Notes: a model not told the origin generated them from the letters alone. A stretch of DNA of 64,000 bases from CAG-791 sp045546175 (GCA_045546175.1 JAZQCI010000030.1:1-64000), one strand, 5' to 3'. Positions 24,424 through 32,149 are shown, counted from the first letter of the stretch. Translations and numbers: made by a program.

Positions 24424-24681
24424 TTAAGATTCCGCAGATTCTGAGCGTCCGGAAGCGATGTATTGCAGCTTCGACGTCACCTCATACTGTCCCGATTTTT
24501 TGTCTTTTTTGACATATCCCAGGCAGATCAGGGAGCGGAGTATTCTGTGTGTAGTGCTCTTGTTAAGATCAAGGGCTCTCGCAATCTCCATAAGACCCGC
24601 GGGTCCCCTCTCGGACAAGAACTCAAGTGCTCCGAACAGTCTTTCAGATACCTGGATCGGGTTTTTATTCTTTGTCTCCAA
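24424..24681 (-). CDS. Truncated IclR-type regulator, DNA-binding domain only
   Basis: This 85-residue protein is the winged helix-turn-helix of the IclR family and almost nothing else: LFGALEFLSERGPAGLMEIA, then ARALDLNKSTTHRILRSLI and the wing GYVKKDKKSGQYEVTSKL. IclR proteins normally have about 250 residues with a C-terminal effector-binding domain, which is absent. The start is a TTG at 24681 with AAGGAGG 8 bases upstream, so it is probably translated. It is the last gene after the IlvD/Edd-like dehydratase (38-base gap) and before a terminator. It may be a remnant or a small unliganded repressor. The effector domain is not found downstream in any frame. Confidence 0.75.
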   Translation of the reverse strand: METKNKNPIQVSERLFGALEFLSERGPAGLMEIARALDLNKSTTHRILRSLICLGYVKKDKKSGQYEVTSKLQYIASGRSESAES

Positions 24682-24719
24682 GTCAAAATCCTCCTTCGAC
24701 GCTTCTTTGGCTCAGGCGC

Positions 24720-26477
24720 TCACTTCTCAAATCGACTGTAATCAAGGTAGGCCCCCTTCATAGGGCTTGCCGCAAGTTCGCTGAACAGCCGGAGCACTCC
24801 GCTCTTGTATTTTCTTGGCTTAGGCTGCCAGGCGCTGCGGCGTTTTGCAAGCACTGCGTCCACTTCTTCCGGCGTCTTCTTTTCACCATTGATGCCGATA
24901 ATGTTCAGCTTTCTGGCAAACACATCGAGTTCGATCAGATCTCCCTCCTCAACCAGCGCGATCGGTCCTCCGGTCTGCGCCTCAGGGCTGCAATGCCCGA
25001 TGACCGGGCCGGTTGAAGCCCCCGAGAAACGTCCGTCTGTAATCAGCGCGATGCTTCGCCCGAGTTCCTTGTCAGAGCTGATCGCTTCGGAAGTGTAGAA
25101 CATCTCCGGCATTCCGCTTCCCTGCGGTCCTTCATAACGGATGAATACTGCGTCGCCTTTGTTGACTTTGTGATGCAGGACTGCGTCCAGGCACTCCTCC
25201 TCGCTGTCGAAGGGACGGGCGTACAGAACAGCCTTGTACATTTCCTTCGGGCAGGCTGTGTGCTTAATGACCGCGCCTTCAGGAGCCAGGTTGCCCTTGA
25301 GCACTGCGATGCTGCCGGCTGTTCCTATTGCTTTGTCATAAGGTTTGATAATATCTTCCTTTGTAAGACTGATCCCATACTTTTTGTTCGCTTCTTCCAG
25401 CCACTTCTGACATCTCTCATAAAAGCCGTTCGCCTTGAGCTCATCCAGATTTTCCCCCAGCGTTTTGCCTGTAACGGTCATGACATCCAGGTGAAGCACT
25501 TCACGGATCTCTTCCATGATCGCCGGTACGCCGCCTGCATAGTAGAAAAACTCCGCAGGCCACTCTCCGGCAGGTCTGAGGTTCAACAGATAATGAGCGC
25601 CTCTGTGTAAGCGGTCAAAAGTATCTCCATCAATCTCAATGCCGAATTCTCTTGCGATTGCAGGAAGGTGCAGCAAGGTGTTGGTGCTTCCGGAAATCGC
25701 CGCGTGCACCATGATTGCATTCTCAATGGAATCCATTGTCACGATATCCGAAGGTCTGGTTCCTTCTTTGGCCAGTTCCACGATTCGCTTTCCTGCTTGA
25801 TAGGCATATTCCCTGAGATCCGGACTTGTGGCCGGCAAAAGAGCACTTCCCGGAAGCGCCATGCCCATAGCCTCAGCCATGATCTGCATCGTGGAAGCCG
25901 TCCCGATGAAGCTGCAGGCCCCGCAGCTCGGGCAGGCGTTCATTTTAGCCCATTCGAGCTTCTCTGCATCGATCTCGCCCCGTTCATAGCCGGCGCTGTA
26001 CATACCGAGCTGCTCCAGCGTCAGCAGCTCGGGGCCCGCACTCATGGTGCCTCCGGTCACAACGATAGAAGGAATATTGACTCTCCCCATACCGATCATG
26101 TTGCCGGGCATCCCTTTGTCGCAGCTTGCAATATATACGGCCCCGTCAAAAGGAGTGGCATTCGCATGGATCTCGATCATATTTGCGATCATTTCCCGGC
26201 TTGCAAGAGAAAAATTAATGCCGTCTGTTCCCTGACTCTCCCCGTCGCAGATGTCTGTACATGCATAACGCGCTCCGAATCCGCCTGCGTCATAAATTCC
26301 TCTTCTGGCCTCTTCCACAAGAATCGGAAGATGTCCGCTGCCCGGATGGCTGTCTCCGGATGTGCTCTCTATCATTATCTGCGGTTTGGAAAGATCTTCT
26401 TTCTTCCATCCGCAGCCAATCCGCAGCGGGTCCATCTCAGGTGCAAGTTTTCTCATTTTCTGGCTGATCAGTTCCAT
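24720..26477 (-). CDS. IlvD/Edd-family dehydratase, probably for a sugar acid
   Basis: This 585-residue Fe-S dehydratase belongs to the dihydroxy-acid and 6-phosphogluconate dehydratase family. It removes water from a 2,3-dihydroxy acid. Conserved Cys ligands are seen at about residue 77 (CTDICDG region), 119 (ASCDKGMPGN) and 192-198 (CPSCGACSFIGTAST), and the C-terminal DGRFSGAS motif with GHCSPEA is present. A true valine-pathway IlvD would normally sit with other ilv genes; here it sits with a GntP permease and a GntR regulator, so a sugar-acid substrate such as a gluconate or other aldonate is more likely. The start at 26477 (MELIS) has GGAGG upstream; 26489 is the alternative. Confidence 0.88.
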   Translation of the reverse strand: MELISQKMRKLAPEMDPLRIGCGWKKEDLSKPQIMIESTSGDSHPGSGHLPILVEEARRGIYDAGGFGARYACTDICDGESQGTDGINFSLASREMIANMIEIHANATPFDGAVYIASCDKGMPGNMIGMGRVNIPSIVVTGGTMSAGPELLTLEQLGMYSAGYERGEIDAEKLEWAKMNACPSCGACSFIGTASTMQIMAEAMGMALPGSALLPATSPDLREYAYQAGKRIVELAKEGTRPSDIVTMDSIENAIMVHAAISGSTNTLLHLPAIAREFGIEIDGDTFDRLHRGAHYLLNLRPAGEWPAEFFYYAGGVPAIMEEIREVLHLDVMTVTGKTLGENLDELKANGFYERCQKWLEEANKKYGISLTKEDIIKPYDKAIGTAGSIAVLKGNLAPEGAVIKHTACPKEMYKAVLYARPFDSEEECLDAVLHHKVNKGDAVFIRYEGPQGSGMPEMFYTSEAISSDKELGRSIALITDGRFSGASTGPVIGHCSPEAQTGGPIALVEEGDLIELDVFARKLNIIGINGEKKTPEEVDAVLAKRRSAWQPKPRKYKSGVLRLFSELAASPMKGAYLDYSRFEK

Positions 26478-26538
26478 ACATACCTCCATTCTATGATTCT
26501 GATCTTATTGTGTCGTATATTCTCCGCTGTTTTGACAG

Positions 26539-27897
26539 TTATCCGAGAAACAGTGAGATAACCAATGCCACAAGGAATCCGCTCAATCCAACGAGTGTTT
26601 CCATGACCGTCCATGTCTTGAGCGTTGTCGTCTCATCCATTCCCACCAGAGATTTGACCAGCCAGAAGCCGGAATCGTTGAAGTGGGAGCAGACAGTAGA
26701 TCCGCCTGCTACTGCCGCAACTACACAGGCCAGATAAAGAGGAGAAAGTCCCTGGATCGCCGGCATGGCCGCAACAATTCCGGCTGCCATTGTCATCGCC
26801 ACCGTTGCGCTTCCGACGCATATTCTTACAAGAGCCGCTACGATAAACGCTACAACCACGATGGGAAGATGTGCCTTGCCGACCGCATTGCCGATCAGAT
26901 CACCGATTCCTGAGTATTGAAGCACATACCGAAGTACGCCGCCGCATGCAGTGACCAGAAGAATCAGTCCTGTAGGCTCAAGGGATTTGGTCATGATCTT
27001 CTCAAGTTCCGGCATAGTGTATCCATGCTTGAGGCCCAGGATTGCCATTGCTGCGATTGTGGAAATAAGGAGTGCTACGAAAGGCTCCCCGAGGAAGTTA
27101 AAGACCGGTCTGACCGATTCGGCTGCAGGCAATACGCTCAGTACAGACTTCAGAATGATCAGAACGAGCGGAATCAGGATGATGCCGACGATCGTTCCGA
27201 ACTTGGGAAGTTTGGACTCATCAAACTCTTCCTGATTCATTACATGGTCAGGAACAGGAATGAAATATTTCTTCCCACAGATGGAGCCCCAGATCGGTCC
27301 GGCTACGATCATAGCGAGCGTGCCGCAAAATACACCGATCAGGATGACCCATCCCAGATCAACGCCAAGCATTGTAGCTACCAGAACAGGTCCGGGTGTA
27401 GGAGGGATAAAAGCATGTCCGACCGCAAGTCCTGCGAGCAGCGGAATCGTATAGTACAATGCGCTTCTCTGAGTCTTTTTAGCAAGAGAGAATGCCAGAG
27501 GAATCAGGATGATCAGGCCGGCGTCGAAGAAAACGGGCATTGCCACAACCAGGCCGGTGATTCCCAAAGCCCATGCCGCTTTCTCGTCTCCGAATTTTTT
27601 GACCATCGTGACTGCCAGCGTCTGCGCGCCTCCCGACGCTTCTAAAATAGCGCCGAACATCGATCCCAGGCCGACTAAGAGCGCGATTCCTTTTAACGTA
27701 TTTCCGATGCCGTCGTTGACAGCTGTTACTATATCCGCCAAAGGCATGCCGGCAATGATTCCGATCGAAATCGCACCTACCAGGATCGACACCATAGCCT
27801 GTACTTTAAATTTAATGATCAGCACCAGCAGAATAACAAGACCGATTAATGCTCCGGCTATAAGTCTTGCCGGATCAAGAACTACATCACCACCCAT
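26539..27897 (-). CDS. gntP: GntP-family gluconate:H+ symporter
   Basis: This is a proton-coupled permease for gluconate or a related sugar acid, in the cytoplasmic membrane. The 452-residue protein matches GntP length and shows about twelve membrane spans. Family segments include GSMFGAILEASGGAQTLA and HAFIPPTPGPV in the N-terminal half, SATVAMTMAAGI and SHFNDSGFWLVKSL near the C-terminus. The ATG at 27897 follows AAGGAGGAAGAAA. It is the first gene of a probable operon with the IlvD/Edd-like enzyme and the truncated IclR gene. A good promoter and two palindromic operators lie upstream (27967-28039), next to the GntR regulator gene. Confidence 0.93.
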   Translation of the reverse strand: MGGDVVLDPARLIAGALIGLVILLVLIIKFKVQAMVSILVGAISIGIIAGMPLADIVTAVNDGIGNTLKGIALLVGLGSMFGAILEASGGAQTLAVTMVKKFGDEKAAWALGITGLVVAMPVFFDAGLIILIPLAFSLAKKTQRSALYYTIPLLAGLAVGHAFIPPTPGPVLVATMLGVDLGWVILIGVFCGTLAMIVAGPIWGSICGKKYFIPVPDHVMNQEEFDESKLPKFGTIVGIILIPLVLIILKSVLSVLPAAESVRPVFNFLGEPFVALLISTIAAMAILGLKHGYTMPELEKIMTKSLEPTGLILLVTACGGVLRYVLQYSGIGDLIGNAVGKAHLPIVVVAFIVAALVRICVGSATVAMTMAAGIVAAMPAIQGLSPLYLACVVAAVAGGSTVCSHFNDSGFWLVKSLVGMDETTTLKTWTVMETLVGLSGFLVALVISLFLG

Positions 27898-27966
27898 TTT
27901 CTTCCTCCTTAGTTAGGTTGTTATTTACTGTTTTCTCATTCAGGTCTTTTCTAGTTTGCTCATTTC

Positions 27967-28039
27967 ACATCTGACGTCTGATGTATTAACTGTTTTAATT
28001 ATAATACTCCGCATTTATTTTTCAATACATCAGATGTAT
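27967..28039 (-). promoter_or_regulatory. Promoter and paired operators of the gntP operon
   Basis: On the minus strand, -35 TTGAAA (28020-28025) and -10 TATAAT (27998-28003) are spaced by 16 bases. An exact dyad ATACATC-A-GATGTAT (28025-28039) touches the -35 box, and a second dyad with ACATC/GATGT arms (27967-27984) lies just downstream of the -10 box. Blocking sites on both sides of a promoter fit repression by the neighbouring GntR-family protein. Confidence 0.7.
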
Positions 28040-28063
28040 TTTGTTTGTTTTCAGCATTTTAGA

Positions 28064-28096
28064 CAAAAAAAGAAAGGCTCGATTACGTATCGAGCC
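28064..28096 (-). terminator. Terminator of the gntR gene
   Basis: GGCTCGAT and ATCGAGCC form an 8-bp stem with a 5-base loop, followed on the minus strand by TTTCTTTTTTT. It ends the regulator transcript 32 bases past its stop codon. Confidence 0.85.
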
Positions 28097-28127
28097 CTCT
28101 GTTTTGTCTATTATTACGATAAGCGGC

Positions 28128-28862
28128 TTAGTTTTCGCTGTTTCCCTGTTCCAGCATCTGCTTAATCATCTGACGATTATAGGTCAAATGCATGACCATG
28201 GCGCATCTGGCCCCGACCTGATCATGATTTTCAATGGCTTCTACTACAGCCCTGTGCGTCTCAATGGTCTCCTCCATCAGTTCTCTGTGCGTCACATTTG
28301 CAAATGTATGCACGGCGGAGTCGATCAGAGGTACAAGAACCTCTACAACTCTGTTCTTACTGCAGTGTGCGATCGCTGTATGAAGCTCAATATCCTTGCG
28401 GACATGATTCTCCCCGCTGCGATAAATCTCTTCCACTTCATCGCAGAGCCTGCGCAGTTCCACAACATCTTCTTCTGTAGCGTTCATGGCTGCATAGGCT
28501 GCGATCTCCGGCTCAATCATCAGACGTACGTCAAACAGTTCAAGAGCCAGCTGGTATTTATCATCATATCTCCCCAGCCCCAGAGGATCCTCTTCTGCAG
28601 GATAGGAACTGATCACATACGTCCCTGATCCGCGGCGCACTTCCAGCATGCCCTTGGAGACAAGTCCCTTTACCGCTTCGCGAATCGTACTGCGGCCGAC
28701 CCCGAATTTCTCTGCCAGTTCAAATTCATTCGGAATCTTTTCACCGACAGGAATCGGTTCTTCCTGAATATACCGTATTAATTGAGCTTCGATCCTGTTT
28801 CCCAGAAGCTCTTTGTCTTCCTTCACAATTTGATACATCTCGTCAAACTCGCTGTTTATCAT
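28128..28862 (-). CDS. GntR/FadR-family transcriptional regulator of the sugar-acid operon
   Basis: This 244-residue regulator has an N-terminal winged helix (residues about 25-95: EFELAEKFGVGRSTIREAVK, then GMLEVRRGSGTYVI) and a C-terminal all-helical FCD ligand domain containing LFDVRLMIEPEIAAYAA and the conserved His of HTAIAH. That is the FadR subfamily, in which small organic acids or metal-bound ligands are sensed. The start at 28862 is preferred over 28895 because TTGGAG lies just upstream. It precedes gntP on the same strand, separated by its own terminator. The palindromes at 27967-28039 and a similar site at 29020 are its likely targets, which would give autoregulation. Confidence 0.9.
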   Translation of the reverse strand: MINSEFDEMYQIVKEDKELLGNRIEAQLIRYIQEEPIPVGEKIPNEFELAEKFGVGRSTIREAVKGLVSKGMLEVRRGSGTYVISSYPAEEDPLGLGRYDDKYQLALELFDVRLMIEPEIAAYAAMNATEEDVVELRRLCDEVEEIYRSGENHVRKDIELHTAIAHCSKNRVVEVLVPLIDSAVHTFANVTHRELMEETIETHRAVVEAIENHDQVGARCAMVMHLTYNRQMIKQMLEQGNSEN

Positions 28863-29019
28863 ATTTACTCCAATGCGCCCCTCTGTCCGGTTCATGCCCC
28901 AGGGCGCCGAAGCATGTCTGTCACTAACAGTATACGTTTCTCATTGTGAAACCGCAAGCGAACTTGCCTAGATGATCGTCGATCGTTTCCAAACTTTCAA
29001 GTTATACGTCCATCTTAAC

Positions 29020-29034
29020 ATACGTCAGACGTTT
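29020..29034. promoter_or_regulatory. Operator-like dyad upstream of gntR
   Basis: ATACGTC-A-GACGTTT closely matches the ATACATC-A-GATGTAT operator at the gntP promoter. It lies about 160 bases upstream of the regulator start, so it may mediate autoregulation. Confidence 0.5.
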
Positions 29035-29162
29035 TATCCACATCACCTCATAAACGAAAACACAGGCCAAGCATTTCCTGATGATCAGTTGCTTAGCCCG
29101 TGTTATTGGTTCAGTGTCGTCAGGAACAGTTCTGTCGTCCCCTGTGGGTGTGTCACGGGGGG

Positions 29163-29191
29163 TGTGTCACGGGGACGTATCCGCTGACACA
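29163..29191 (+). repeat. Family A repeat, forward copy without adjacent gene
   Basis: The copy (TGTGTCA, GGGGACGTATCC, TGACACA) is preceded by a partial TGTGTCACGGG duplication. No gene ends here, unlike at the other isolated copies, so a gene may have been lost. It forms the left edge of the repeat block that ends at 30280. Confidence 0.85.
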
Positions 29192-29203
29192 TTTTTCATC
29201 GAG

Positions 29204-29680
29204 TGCCGCACAAGATTGCGGCAGCCCCATTTGTTCTTGTTCGGGATTGTGACAGATTTGAGTTGACTCTGCTGAACTGGTGCCGGAGGTGGGGGCTTCT
29301 CCGGCGCCTGTTCGTCATTCCGACAGATATGAGCCAGCTCTGCTGATCTGGTGCCGGAGGTGGGGCTCCCGCGGCACCAGTTCAGCATTCCGATAGATAT
29401 GAGCCACTTCTGCTAATCAGATGCCGGAGGTAGGGGCTTCTCCGGCACCAGTTCGTCATTCCGACAGAATTGAAATGATTCTGATGATCTGGTGCCGGAG
29501 ATAGGAGCTTCTCCGGCACCAGTTCATCATTGCGATAGATATGAGCCACTTCTGCTAATCAGATGCCGGAGGTAGGGGCTTCTCCGGCACCAGTTCATCA
29601 TTCCGGCAGATTCGAGCTGACTCTGCTAATCTGGTGCCGGAGGTGGGGGCTTCTCCGGCACCAGTTCATCATTCTCATCT
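29204..29680. repeat. Family C hairpin array, seven units of about 71 bp
   Basis: Hairpins start at 29204, 29281, 29352, 29422, 29492, 29563 and 29635. Most read TGCCGGAG, a 9-10 base loop rich in G, then CTCCGGCA, followed by a CAGTTCATCATTCCGACAGA-like tract and a CTGCTAATCTG-like tract. The first unit has TGCCGCA/TGCGGCA instead, a compensated stem. No coding frame is credible. Confidence 0.85.
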
Positions 29681-29691
29681 GACAGCGAAGT

Positions 29692-29965
29692 GCGTTGGAT
29701 TATTTGAGTACTTTTTTCTTCCATGGCCTCCACTGGTTTTTCTGATTGCCGGCACATAGTGAAGAAATCAAAGCAATTTGCACCTGCGTTGGATTATAAA
29801 CAAGAATTCTTCCTCGCCGGCCCCCATACCAGGCAGCTTGCTGCTGCACTGTATGGAGGCCAGCGACCTTATAATGAGCCTTATGATCCAACCTGCCGGG
29901 AAACAGACCGATATTTACAGTTCTTTTGGCTTTTTGTCTTTTTTCCATGGGGGCAGGCTCACTAA
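29692..29965 (+). repeat. Family D element, copy 1 (about 275 bp, structured)
   Basis: This block matches the reverse complement of 59665-59945 along its whole length. Shared tracts include GTTGGATTATTTGA, CTGATTGCCGGC, ACAAGAATTCTTCCTC, GGCCCCCATA, AATGAGCCTTATG and CCATGGGGGCAGGCT. It contains nested complementary pairs: GGCCCCCATA with TATGGAGGCC, enclosed by GTTGGAT with ATCCAAC. There is no conserved reading frame, so a structured RNA or non-autonomous mobile element is likely. Confidence 0.75.
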
Positions 29966-29999
29966 ATCATCCTCATATGATCCAACCAAGGGAAAACGC

Positions 30000-30026
30000 A
30001 AAAAAATCCGGCCCTTCGGCCGGATT
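30000..30026 (-). terminator. Terminator downstream of aroD
   Basis: AATCCGGCC and GGCCGGATT form a 9-bp stem with a four-base loop and are followed on the minus strand by TTTTTTG. It would end transcripts that pass aroD and the family A array. Confidence 0.85.
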
Positions 30027-30093
30027 TACAGTGTCCATTCAGGGGCACTGCATTGTTTACAAATGCGGCGTCCCCTGCCACATCCGAATAAAA

Positions 30094-30280
30094 TGTGTCA
30101 GCGGATACGTCCCCGTGACACACGATCAAAAATGTGTCACCGGATACGTCCCCGCGACACACGATCAAAAATGTGTCACCGGATACGTCCCCGTGACACA
30201 CGATCAAAAATGTGTCACCTGATACGTCCCCGTGACACGCGAACAAAAATGTGTCACTTGATACGTCCCCCTGACACATC
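30094..30280 (-). repeat. Family A tandem array, five units of exactly 39 bp
   Basis: Reverse-orientation copies start at 30094, 30133, 30172, 30211 and 30250. Each has TGTGTCA, a GATACGTCCCC core and TGACACA, joined by CGATCAAAAA. The last copy abuts the aroD stop codon (TGA directly followed by TGTGTCA on the minus strand). Confidence 0.95.
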
Positions 30281-31130
30281 ATAGATTCTTATGGATCACC
30301 CTCAAAATCCCGCCAAGCTCCTCCGCTCCGATCTGCCCCGGCGCAGAAGCCTTGCCCACAGTTCCAAACGTGCAGGAACTGCCGAACACTTCCCCGCACA
30401 GGCGGCTGACCAGCCCGGTCCCGGACATGGACATGGTGATGATCGGCCCCTCCGCATACTGCGAAGACATCTCCTGCGTCGCGGCGATGAGCGTCAGCAC
30501 ATCGGCGCTGCCGCACGGCATCACGGCGATCTTGGGGATGTCGGCTCCCAGCTCCTGCATTCTGCGCAGCCTGCCGACTATCTCCTCTTTCTCCGGCGTC
30601 TTGTCAAAATCGTGATTGGAGCCGACGACTTTGGCGCCCGCTCTGTGCGCCTCTTCGATGATTTCTCTCACGATATCGTCGCCTGTAAAGGCCTCCACAT
30701 CGATCAGGTCCACCAGCCCGGTCTGCGCCGTCATGATATTAAGCCGCTTGTACTCATCCACAGAGATGGCCTTCTCTCCGCCTTCCCGGGCCGTTCGAAA
30801 AGTAAAAAGGAGCGGAATATCGCCGAGTTCCTCGCGGAGCTCCTTCAGGACGTCCTCCACTTTCCCGAACTCAAAGACATCCTCGAACCAGTCCGCGCGC
30901 CACTCGACCAGGTCAAAGACATTTTCCTCAAAGACTTTTTCCCCAAAGGCATTTTTCCCCAAGGCATTTCCCTTAAGAGCATTTCCCTTAAGAGCATTTC
31001 CCTTAGGAGCATTTTCCATAATAGAAGACGCCGCCTCCAGAATCTCTCTCTTTGTCGTCCCGACAATCGGAACAATGATCTTGGGAATCCCCTCGCCGAT
31101 CTTCACCCCGCGCACTTCCACACATTTCAT
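30279..31130 (-). CDS. aroD: Type I 3-dehydroquinate dehydratase
   Basis: This class I dehydroquinase makes 3-dehydroshikimate from 3-dehydroquinate by a Schiff-base mechanism. The 283-residue protein shows LVEWRADWFE, FTFRTAREGG, GSNHDFDKTP (catalytic His) and IPKIAVMP with the Schiff-base Lys, then TMSGTGLVSRL near the C-terminus. AroD is usually about 250 residues. The extra length is a repetitive insertion of about 35 residues (NALKG-type units) between the first helix and the second strand. The start at 31130 (MKCVEVRG) has GAGGAC upstream; 31148 is possible. It is the third gene after RidA and a PanE-like reductase, away from other shikimate genes, so a catabolic or salvage role is possible. 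Confidence 0.9.
   Translation of the reverse strand: MKCVEVRGVKIGEGIPKIIVPIVGTTKREILEAASSIMENAPKGNALKGNALKGNALGKNAFGEKVFEENVFDLVEWRADWFEDVFEFGKVEDVLKELREELGDIPLLFTFRTAREGGEKAISVDEYKRLNIMTAQTGLVDLIDVEAFTGDDIVREIIEEAHRAGAKVVGSNHDFDKTPEKEEIVGRLRRMQELGADIPKIAVMPCGSADVLTLIAATQEMSSQYAEGPIITMSMSGTGLVSRLCGEVFGSSCTFGTVGKASAPGQIGAEELGGILRVIHKNL
30915..31020 (-). repeat. 15-bp minisatellite inside aroD
   Basis: Seven degenerate units of 15-16 bp follow one another (on the plus strand of the type AGAGCATTTCCCTTA). They encode the insertion GNALKGNALKGNALGKNAF and its flank, which normal AroD lacks. Confidence 0.9.
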
Positions 31131-31137
31131 CACGTTA

Positions 31138-31212
31138 TTAGTCCTCACTTACAGGCGAATCACTTAAATGCGAATCACTTACCGGCGAATCGCTTATGAG
31201 CAAATCACTCAT
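31138..31212 (-). repeat. 15-bp repeats between the PanE-like gene and aroD, with a 24-codon frame
   Basis: GCGAATCACTTA-like units start at 31155, 31170, 31185 and 31200, exactly 15 bases apart. On the minus strand an ATG overlapping the PanE-like stop codon opens a 24-codon frame of repeated Ser-Asp-Ser-Pro-Val. There is no ribosome binding site, so translation is doubtful. Confidence 0.7.
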
Positions 31213-32149
31213 ATACAAACCTGCCGTCATTCTTCTCCTCAATGGCCTTGATCGCATGATAGGTGTACTCCGTAAAGGGCACACTGATCCCCACAGACTT
31301 CGCCTTCTCCATCAACACGCCCGCGAACATGTCGATCTCCGTGTGCCTGCCCGCGTCCAGATCCTGCAGCGTGGAAAACCTTGCCGTCTTCGCACAGCTG
31401 TCCCACGCAAGCGACGGCTTCAGAACCTCAATTCCCAGCGCCGCGCCGACCCGGTGCACCTCATCGAATAATCGCTCTCTCAAGAAGGACACATGTTCCG
31501 AGTCAAAATAGGCACCAAACGGCAGGTCCAAGACAGCCTGGGGTAGGTTGTAGCAGATATTGGAGGCATATTTGGCCCACTGGTCCTGGATAATGTCCTC
31601 CACAAAGAAAGCGCCGCAGGTCGTCCCCGCCAGAAGATCTTCAATGGCGGCGATGCGCTCGCTCTTAACTCTCGTGCCCTTCTCGCCCAGATAGACGCCC
31701 CAGCCGAGATCGGGATTGAAGGAAATGACATCCTTGCCGTCGCGAGTCCGGCGCTCGGAGCTGACCCGCATCAGCGAGTAGACGATCTGCGAGGGATCGA
31801 TGACTTTGCCGATCTTCTCCTCGGAGTCGATCCCATTGAGAAGAGAGAGGACGATCGTGCCGGGCGCGGCGATCTGACGGATGTCCTCCAGAGCCGCTTC
31901 CAGCGCCGTATATTTGACCGCGACAAGCAGAAGGTCCACGCCTCTTGCCTCCTGCGGCGTGCGAATCTGCGGATGCAGCGCACGGACCTCTTTCCCGTCG
32001 TCCACCGTTATGCCGTCTCTTTCCAGCCGAAGCTTCCGGTCTCCGTCCGCAACAACACAGAAATCAAGGTCTTTTTTACCCATCAGGCCATAGACAAAGT
32101 AGGCGCCCACGGCGCCTGCTCCCAGGACAGCTGCCGACCGGATCTTCAT
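31205..32149 (-). CDS. Ketopantoate reductase (PanE/ApbA) family protein
   Basis: This NADPH-dependent 2-dehydropantoate 2-reductase-like enzyme has 314 residues. The N-terminal Rossmann motif AVLGAGAVGAYFVYGL lies at residues 6-21, and the family VAVKYTALEAAL and LLNGIDSEEKIG segments follow. The C-terminal helical ApbA_C domain has NICYNLPQAVLDLPFGAY and the ending TYHAIKAIEEKN. The start at 32149 is chosen because its ATG overlaps the RidA stop codon (ATGA), typical of coupled genes. Context with RidA and AroD rather than panB/panC suggests a reductase for another 2-keto acid. Specificity is unknown. Confidence 0.88.
   Translation of the reverse strand: MKIRSAAVLGAGAVGAYFVYGLMGKKDLDFCVVADGDRKLRLERDGITVDDGKEVRALHPQIRTPQEARGVDLLLVAVKYTALEAALEDIRQIAAPGTIVLSLLNGIDSEEKIGKVIDPSQIVYSLMRVSSERRTRDGKDVISFNPDLGWGVYLGEKGTRVKSERIAAIEDLLAGTTCGAFFVEDIIQDQWAKYASNICYNLPQAVLDLPFGAYFDSEHVSFLRERLFDEVHRVGAALGIEVLKPSLAWDSCAKTARFSTLQDLDAGRHTEIDMFAGVLMEKAKSVGISVPFTEYTYHAIKAIEEKNDGRFVYE

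Noticed and set aside
24720..26477. IlvD of branched-chain amino-acid synthesis
   Set aside because: Family membership is clear, but the GntP permease and GntR regulator next to it favour a sugar-acid dehydratase.
29926..30222. Frame with repeated YVPVTHDQKCVTG peptide
   Set aside because: It is a translation of the 39-bp (13-codon) repeats with no ribosome binding site.
30094..30280. CRISPR-like array of regularly spaced repeats
   Set aside because: The 39-bp units are contiguous and linkers are identical, so there are no unique spacers; no cas gene is near. It is a tandem family A array.
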